DNA from: Clostridium sp. CAG:632
Lineage (GTDB): Bacteria > Bacillota > Clostridia > Lachnospirales > Lachnospiraceae
Length of the DNA: 18,537 nucleotides
Direction: 5' to 3'
NCBI GenBank assembly: GCA_000431515.1
Contig: HF991369.1
Span: 126,667-145,203 of the forward strand
The notes beneath the pieces were generated by a model. That model was not told the origin of the DNA, ran no database searches, and saw nothing but the letters and a program-made list of their open reading frames with translations. The position numbers and the translations under genes were made by a program. Numbering within the stretch: the first letter of the stretch is position 1; each line of letters starts with the position of its first letter. Shown here in pieces: positions 14,854 through 18,537 of the stretch.

Positions 14854-17010
14854 TTACTCTGTAATATCAATGGCAAATAAATCTTCCCCTGCCTTTACTT
14901 CTCCTTCTGCGATCAGCCGGATAGACTGATTATCCTCTAATTCCGTACAAATAACCGGTGATACCAATGACGGTGCATGTTCTCTGATATATGCCAGATC
15001 AAGCTTCATCAACGGTGTGCCTGCCTTTACTTTATCGCCATCCTGTACGAAAACTTCAAAACCTTCACCGTTCAGATTAATGGTATCAATGCCTACATGA
15101 ATCAGCATGGCTACCCCATCCTCGGTTACAAATCCGATTGCATGCTTGGATGGAAATACAAATGCGATTTCGCCATCTGCCGGTGCGACCACCTGTGCCT
15201 CTGTCGGTTCTACGACAGCACCATCACCCATCATTTTCTGAGCAAAGCCTTCATCCGGTGCCGTCTCAATACCGCCTGCCAGTCCGGTCATCGGACTTTT
15301 AATTATGATAGATTTTATCACATTCCCACTCTTATTTCCAGTATTCTTTCCTGCAGTCTCTGAGCCTGACGATTCTGAGGCTTCGGCTGTCTCATTCATA
15401 ATCTTTTCTTCCGGTGCATGCTCCAGATACTCTGCAAGGTTGGATTTGATCACAGATACTCGTGGCCCGTAAATAACCTGAATACCGGTACCTTTTTTAA
15501 TTACGCCGGATGCCCCGGTACTCTTTAATAAGGCCTCATCTACCTTATCTGCATCAAATACCGTACAACGCAGTCTGGTAGCACAGCAGTCAACATCGGA
15601 AATGTTTTTCTTTCCACCGAGTCCGGCTGTGATCATTCTGGACATTTCATCCTCATCAGATGCAGCATCTGCTCCCTTGCCTGTATGCTTCTTTGCCTCT
15701 ACATCTGCCCGATTATATAATTTCACTTCTTCAGAATCATCCCGTCCAGGTGTCTTTAAGTTCATTTTCTTAATCAGGAAGCTGAATAAGAAGTAATATA
15801 CTACAAAATAACCAATACCTACGATCACAACCCAAATCCAGTGTGTCTTGGCATTACCCTGCAAGATACCAAACAACGTCAGGTCGATCAGACCACCTGA
15901 GAATGTCATACCGACACCTACATTACAGATATGCATAAGCATATAAGCCAGACCTGCCAATACACAGTGAACACCGTATAATACAGGTGCTACGAACAGG
16001 AACGTAAACTCCAGCGGCTCTGTAATACCGGTTAACATGGATGTCAGTGCTGCTGAGAATAACAGACCGGCTACCTTCTTACGATTCTCCGGCTTTGCTG
16101 TCCGGTACATAGCCAGTGCCGCACCAGGCAGGCCGAAAATCATTAATGGGAACTTACCGGACATAAACCGGGTAGCTGATACAGAAAACTCCTTTGTTGA
16201 TGGATCTGCCAACTGTGCAAAGAAAATATTCTGAGCTCCCTCTATTACCTGTCCTGCAACCTCCATGGTTCCACCGACTCCGGTCTGCCAGAATGGCAGA
16301 TAGAATACATGGTGCAGACCAAACGGAATCAACAGACGCTCCATGAAACCATAAACCCAGGTTCCTGCATATCCGGATCTCATAACCAGGTCACCGACAG
16401 CATAGATTCCCTGCTGGATTACAGGCCAGATAAAGAACATTAAGATACCAACCAATGTAAATACCAGTGCACTGATGATCGGTACAAATCTGGTTCCTCC
16501 GAAGAAGGATAATACCTGTGGCAGTTCGATCTTATAGAACTTATTATGCAGTGCTGCAACACCCAGTCCTACAATAATACCGCCAAATACACCCATCTGC
16601 AGAGATGTAATGCCCAAAACATTGGTGGTCGAACCCTCTAACATCTTCTCTGCACCACCGTTGATCGTGATCATAGCGCTGATCGATGCGTGCATAATGA
16701 AGAATGCAACCACGGATGCCAAAGCTGCAACCTCTTTCTCCTGCTTCGCCATACCAATAGCTACACCCATAGCAAACAGAATCGGAAGATTCGCAAAGAT
16801 AACATTTCCGGCCTCACTCATAACCGTAAATATCATGTTCAGAATTGTGCCGGGACCCATAATCCCCATCAAATGATACGTCTCCAACATTGTCGTGTTT
16901 GTCAGAGAGCTGCCAAGTCCCAATAATAGGCCTGCAACCGGCAGCAATGCGATTGGTAGCATAAATGATCGTCCAACCCGTTGTAAAACTCCAAAAATTT
17001 TGTCTTTCAT
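14854..17010 (-). CDS. ptsG: PTS glucose/glucosamine-family permease, EIICBA
   Basis: A 718-residue sugar permease that imports and phosphorylates its substrate. Domain order is IIC (about 1-415, ten membrane helices, with GITEPLEF at 328-335), IIB (about 452-530, phosphocysteine in DCCATRLR, most likely Cys476), a Ser/Glu/Gly-rich linker (about 535-565), and IIA (about 570-718, with His623 in PSKHAIGF and phosphorylated His638 in MLIHVGIDTINL). The domain set and motifs fit the glucose/N-acetylglucosamine family, with glucose the most likely substrate, but N-acetylglucosamine or glucosamine are possible. The ATG at 17010 has AAAGGAG eight bases upstream. Expression should depend on the RAT/terminator switch in its about 150-base leader and the antiterminator encoded downstream. 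Confidence 0.92.
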   Translation of the reverse strand: MKDKIFGVLQRVGRSFMLPIALLPVAGLLLGLGSSLTNTTMLETYHLMGIMGPGTILNMIFTVMSEAGNVIFANLPILFAMGVAIGMAKQEKEVAALASVVAFFIMHASISAMITINGGAEKMLEGSTTNVLGITSLQMGVFGGIIVGLGVAALHNKFYKIELPQVLSFFGGTRFVPIISALVFTLVGILMFFIWPVIQQGIYAVGDLVMRSGYAGTWVYGFMERLLIPFGLHHVFYLPFWQTGVGGTMEVAGQVIEGAQNIFFAQLADPSTKEFSVSATRFMSGKFPLMIFGLPGAALAMYRTAKPENRKKVAGLLFSAALTSMLTGITEPLEFTFLFVAPVLYGVHCVLAGLAYMLMHICNVGVGMTFSGGLIDLTLFGILQGNAKTHWIWVVIVGIGYFVVYYFLFSFLIKKMNLKTPGRDDSEEVKLYNRADVEAKKHTGKGADAASDEDEMSRMITAGLGGKKNISDVDCCATRLRCTVFDADKVDEALLKSTGASGVIKKGTGIQVIYGPRVSVIKSNLAEYLEHAPEEKIMNETAEASESSGSETAGKNTGNKSGNVIKSIIIKSPMTGLAGGIETAPDEGFAQKMMGDGAVVEPTEAQVVAPADGEIAFVFPSKHAIGFVTEDGVAMLIHVGIDTINLNGEGFEVFVQDGDKVKAGTPLMKLDLAYIREHAPSLVSPVICTELEDNQSIRLIAEGEVKAGEDLFAIDITE

Positions 17011-17082
17011 AACTCATTCTCCTTTCTTATTCCATGGTGAAAGTATCATGAGTCCGGAGTTCTTTGATTACTTTTATGCATG

Positions 17083-17134
17083 AAAAAAAGCATCAACCAC
17101 ACATAAACCTCCACCATTTATGTATCGCTAATGC
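17083..17134 (-). terminator. Leader terminator (attenuator) of the PTS operon
   Basis: On the minus strand GCATTAGCGATACATAAA (17134-17117) pairs with TTTATGTGTGGTTGATGC (17107-17090), with one mismatch and several G-U pairs, around a nine-base loop, and is followed by seven T residues (17089-17083). Its left arm shares GCATTAGC with the RAT site, so the two structures exclude each other. It sits between promoter and ptsG start, as an antitermination-controlled attenuator should. Confidence 0.9.
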
Positions 17135-17149
17135 CTGCCGAACAGTAAC
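17127..17149 (-). promoter_or_regulatory. Ribonucleic antiterminator (RAT) site
   Basis: The minus strand has GTTACTG, a five-base spacer TTCGG, then CAGGCATTAGC, matching the BglG/LicT-family RAT pattern (GTTACTG...GCAGGCA). It lies about 11 bases after the predicted transcription start and overlaps the left arm of the terminator hairpin. Binding of the PRD antiterminator would stabilise it and allow read-through into ptsG. Confidence 0.9.
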
Positions 17150-17167
17150 ATGCAAATTACTATAATC

Positions 17168-17196
17168 ATAATAACATGCCCAGGTTCCTCTGTCAA
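17168..17196 (-). promoter_or_regulatory. Near-consensus sigma-A promoter of the PTS operon
   Basis: On the minus strand TTGACA (17196-17191), a 17-base spacer and TATTAT (17173-17168) give a near-perfect promoter with a start near 17161. The -35 is the centre of an inverted repeat GGTTTCTC-TTGACA-GAGGAACC (17204-17183), 7 of 8 positions paired, which could be an operator. Confidence 0.85.
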
Positions 17197-17204
17197 GAGA
17201 AACC

Positions 17205-17256
17205 TAAGCATATATTTATATTGTTTTTATTGTTTTTATTTTAATTTTATTTATAC
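17205..17256 (-). promoter_or_regulatory. A/T-rich tract upstream of the PTS promoter (possible UP element)
   Basis: About 50 bases immediately upstream of the -35 are almost only A and T (A-rich on the minus strand), with the unit ATAAAAACA repeated. Such tracts can bind the RNA polymerase alpha subunit and raise promoter strength. It fills the gap after the polC stop; no clear polC terminator is seen there. Confidence 0.4.
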
Positions 17257-17273
17257 CTTCCGGTACTCCCCGG

Positions 17274-18537
17274 TCAGGAGCCTGACACCATATAGTCAAA
17301 TAGGCTGTACTGATCGGAATCCGGAAGATCCTGCAGAAGTCCCAGCTGTGAAAACTTCTCAATCGTCGATTTACCGATCTTCGCCATGTCTCGTAGATTA
17401 TCCTTGGATGAAAATCCACCCTTTGCCAATGCTTCCTTCGCTGCCTCCTGAACCTGAATGGCAGCCTTGATGCCCAGACCTTCAATGCTGCAAAGTGCCG
17501 GCATGATCTTTCCGTCTATGATCTGGAACCGTTCCGCATCTGCCTTATAAATATCAATCGGATGGAACTCATAGCCCCTGGCATACATTTCCAGTACCAG
17601 TTTCATATCTTTTAAACTATCCTTATCCTTATTCTTTAGATCATCGGATTTACTGATTTCCTCCATATGATACTCTAACTTCGAGCGTCCCAGACACATC
17701 GTCTCATAGCTGAATGCATCTGCGCGAATACTGAAGTATGCCGCATAGTACTCCAACGGATAGTTAATTTTATACCAGGCAATCCGCCATGCCATCATAA
17801 CATAAGCCGCCGCATGTGCCTTCGGGAACATGTATTTGATCTTTTTGCAGGAACCGATATACCATTCCGGTACATCATGCGCCAGCATCTCCTCTTCCCA
17901 TTCCGGCTTCAGGCCCTTTCCTTTCCGGACACTCTCCATGATCGTAAACGCCAGTCCTTTTTCCAGACCTTTATGGATCAGGAATACCATAATATCATCA
18001 CGGCAACAGATTGCTGTAGAGATCACGGCAGTCCCGGATTTGATCAGATCCTGTGCGTTTCCCAGCCATACATCCGTACCATGTGCCAGACCGGCAATTC
18101 GTACCAGATCAGAAAACATGGTTGGCTTGGTATCCAAAAGCATCTGCATAGCGAACTCGGTACCGAATTCCGGAATACCCAGAGAGCCAAGCGGCACGCC
18201 GCCGATATCCTCCGGTGTAATTCCAAGTGCTTCCGTACTCTGGAATAATGACATTACCCGCTTATCATCCAGTGGAATCGTCTTACAGTCTACTCCTGTC
18301 AGATCCTCCAGACGTCTTATCATAGTCGGATCATCATGACCCAGAATATCCAGCTTTAACAGGTTATGGTCAATGGAATGGTATTCAAAATGTGTCGTTA
18401 TGATCGGTGTATGCTGATCATTGGCCGGATGCTGGATCGGTGTAAAGGAATAAATCTCCTCATGCTTTGGCAATACGATCATACCACCCGGATGCTGTCC
18501 GGTCGTCCGCTTAACACCGGTACAACCGACTGCCAGA
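17274..18537 (-). CDS. polC: DNA polymerase III PolC-type, C-terminal fragment
   Basis: The reading frame is open from the right edge, so this is the last about 420 residues of a protein normally near 1450. It begins ...GVKRTTGQHPGGMIVLPKH, a PolC hallmark in the polymerase core, followed by FTPIQHPAND, HFEYHSIDHNLLKLDILGHD and DDPTMIRRLEDLTG. Downstream blocks LGIPEFGTEFAMQML, GLAHGTDVWLGNAQDL, PKAHAAAYVMMAWRIAWYK and the C-terminal helix-hairpin-helix-like LCSIEGLGIKAA complete the fingers and duplex-binding domains. PolC is the essential leading-strand replicase of low-GC Firmicutes. The internal ATG at 18482 is not the start. The gene ends 70 bases before the PTS promoter. Confidence 0.96.
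   Translation of the reverse strand, partial: LAVGCTGVKRTTGQHPGGMIVLPKHEEIYSFTPIQHPANDQHTPIITTHFEYHSIDHNLLKLDILGHDDPTMIRRLEDLTGVDCKTIPLDDKRVMSLFQSTEALGITPEDIGGVPLGSLGIPEFGTEFAMQMLLDTKPTMFSDLVRIAGLAHGTDVWLGNAQDLIKSGTAVISTAICCRDDIMVFLIHKGLEKGLAFTIMESVRKGKGLKPEWEEEMLAHDVPEWYIGSCKKIKYMFPKAHAAAYVMMAWRIAWYKINYPLEYYAAYFSIRADAFSYETMCLGRSKLEYHMEEISKSDDLKNKDKDSLKDMKLVLEMYARGYEFHPIDIYKADAERFQIIDGKIMPALCSIEGLGIKAAIQVQEAAKEALAKGGFSSKDNLRDMAKIGKSTIEKFSQLGLLQDLPDSDQYSLFDYMVSGS

Noticed and set aside
17221..17273. polC terminator in the A/T-rich tract
   Set aside because: On the minus (polC) strand the tract is A-rich, not U-rich, and only very short stems precede it.

Overview
The window looks like a chromosomal segment of an anaerobic Firmicute, most likely a gut Lachnospiraceae (Roseburia/Agathobacter/Coprococcus-like). 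This is an inference from gene content: PolC-type replicase, strong AGGAGG-type ribosome binding sites, a Na+-translocating biotin-dependent decarboxylase operon, a fur - citrate synthase - sufC - sufB/D cluster, and a PTS gene controlled by a BglG/LicT-type antiterminator. GC content is moderate, and I see no insertion sequence, phage gene, CRISPR array or other sign of recent transfer. Nearly everything reads on the minus strand; only a small alarmone synthetase gene and a small membrane protein gene read on the plus strand.

Region 1 (1-4140, minus) is a five-gene operon read from 3990 down to the window's left edge: an acyl-CoA carboxyltransferase (MmdA/12S-like), an unusually large lipoprotein-type OadG subunit, a biotin carrier, the membrane pump OadB, and the first 33 codons of an OadA/5S-type carboxyltransferase. 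Together they should form a membrane complex that passes CO2 via biotin and decarboxylates carboxybiotin to export Na+. Having both a 12S-like and a 5S-like carboxyltransferase with one carrier and one pump is the most interesting gene arrangement in the window. The MmdA-like protein also carries an apparent 8-residue tandem duplication next to its active-site glycine loop.

Region 2 (4100-5241, plus) is divergent from region 1: a good sigma-A promoter, a RelQ/YjbM-type (p)ppGpp synthetase and a 70-residue DUF378 membrane protein, ended by a strong hairpin that can serve both converging transcripts. Region 3 (8890 down to 5260, minus) is a Fur-family regulator, citrate synthase, SufC and a short SufB/D protein, tightly packed behind one sigma-A promoter.

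Region 4 (13713 down to 8893, minus) is a SpoIID-like/peptidoglycan-binding protein followed by two overlapping half-transporter genes. Their nucleotide-binding motifs are asymmetric in the complementary way expected of a heterodimeric ABC exporter. Region 5 (13956-13779, minus) is a self-contained tRNA-Glu(CTC) unit with its own promoter and terminator.

Region 6 (17204 down to 13984, minus) is a glucose-family PTS permease (IIC-IIB-IIA) followed by a PRD antiterminator. The permease leader holds a textbook RAT site overlapping a terminator hairpin, downstream of a near-consensus promoter and an A/T-rich tract. The window ends in the 3' third of polC. I found no wholly unknown system. The best leads are the hybrid decarboxylase operon, the carboxyltransferase duplication, the enlarged OadG, and the fur/citrate synthase/minimal-SUF cluster.
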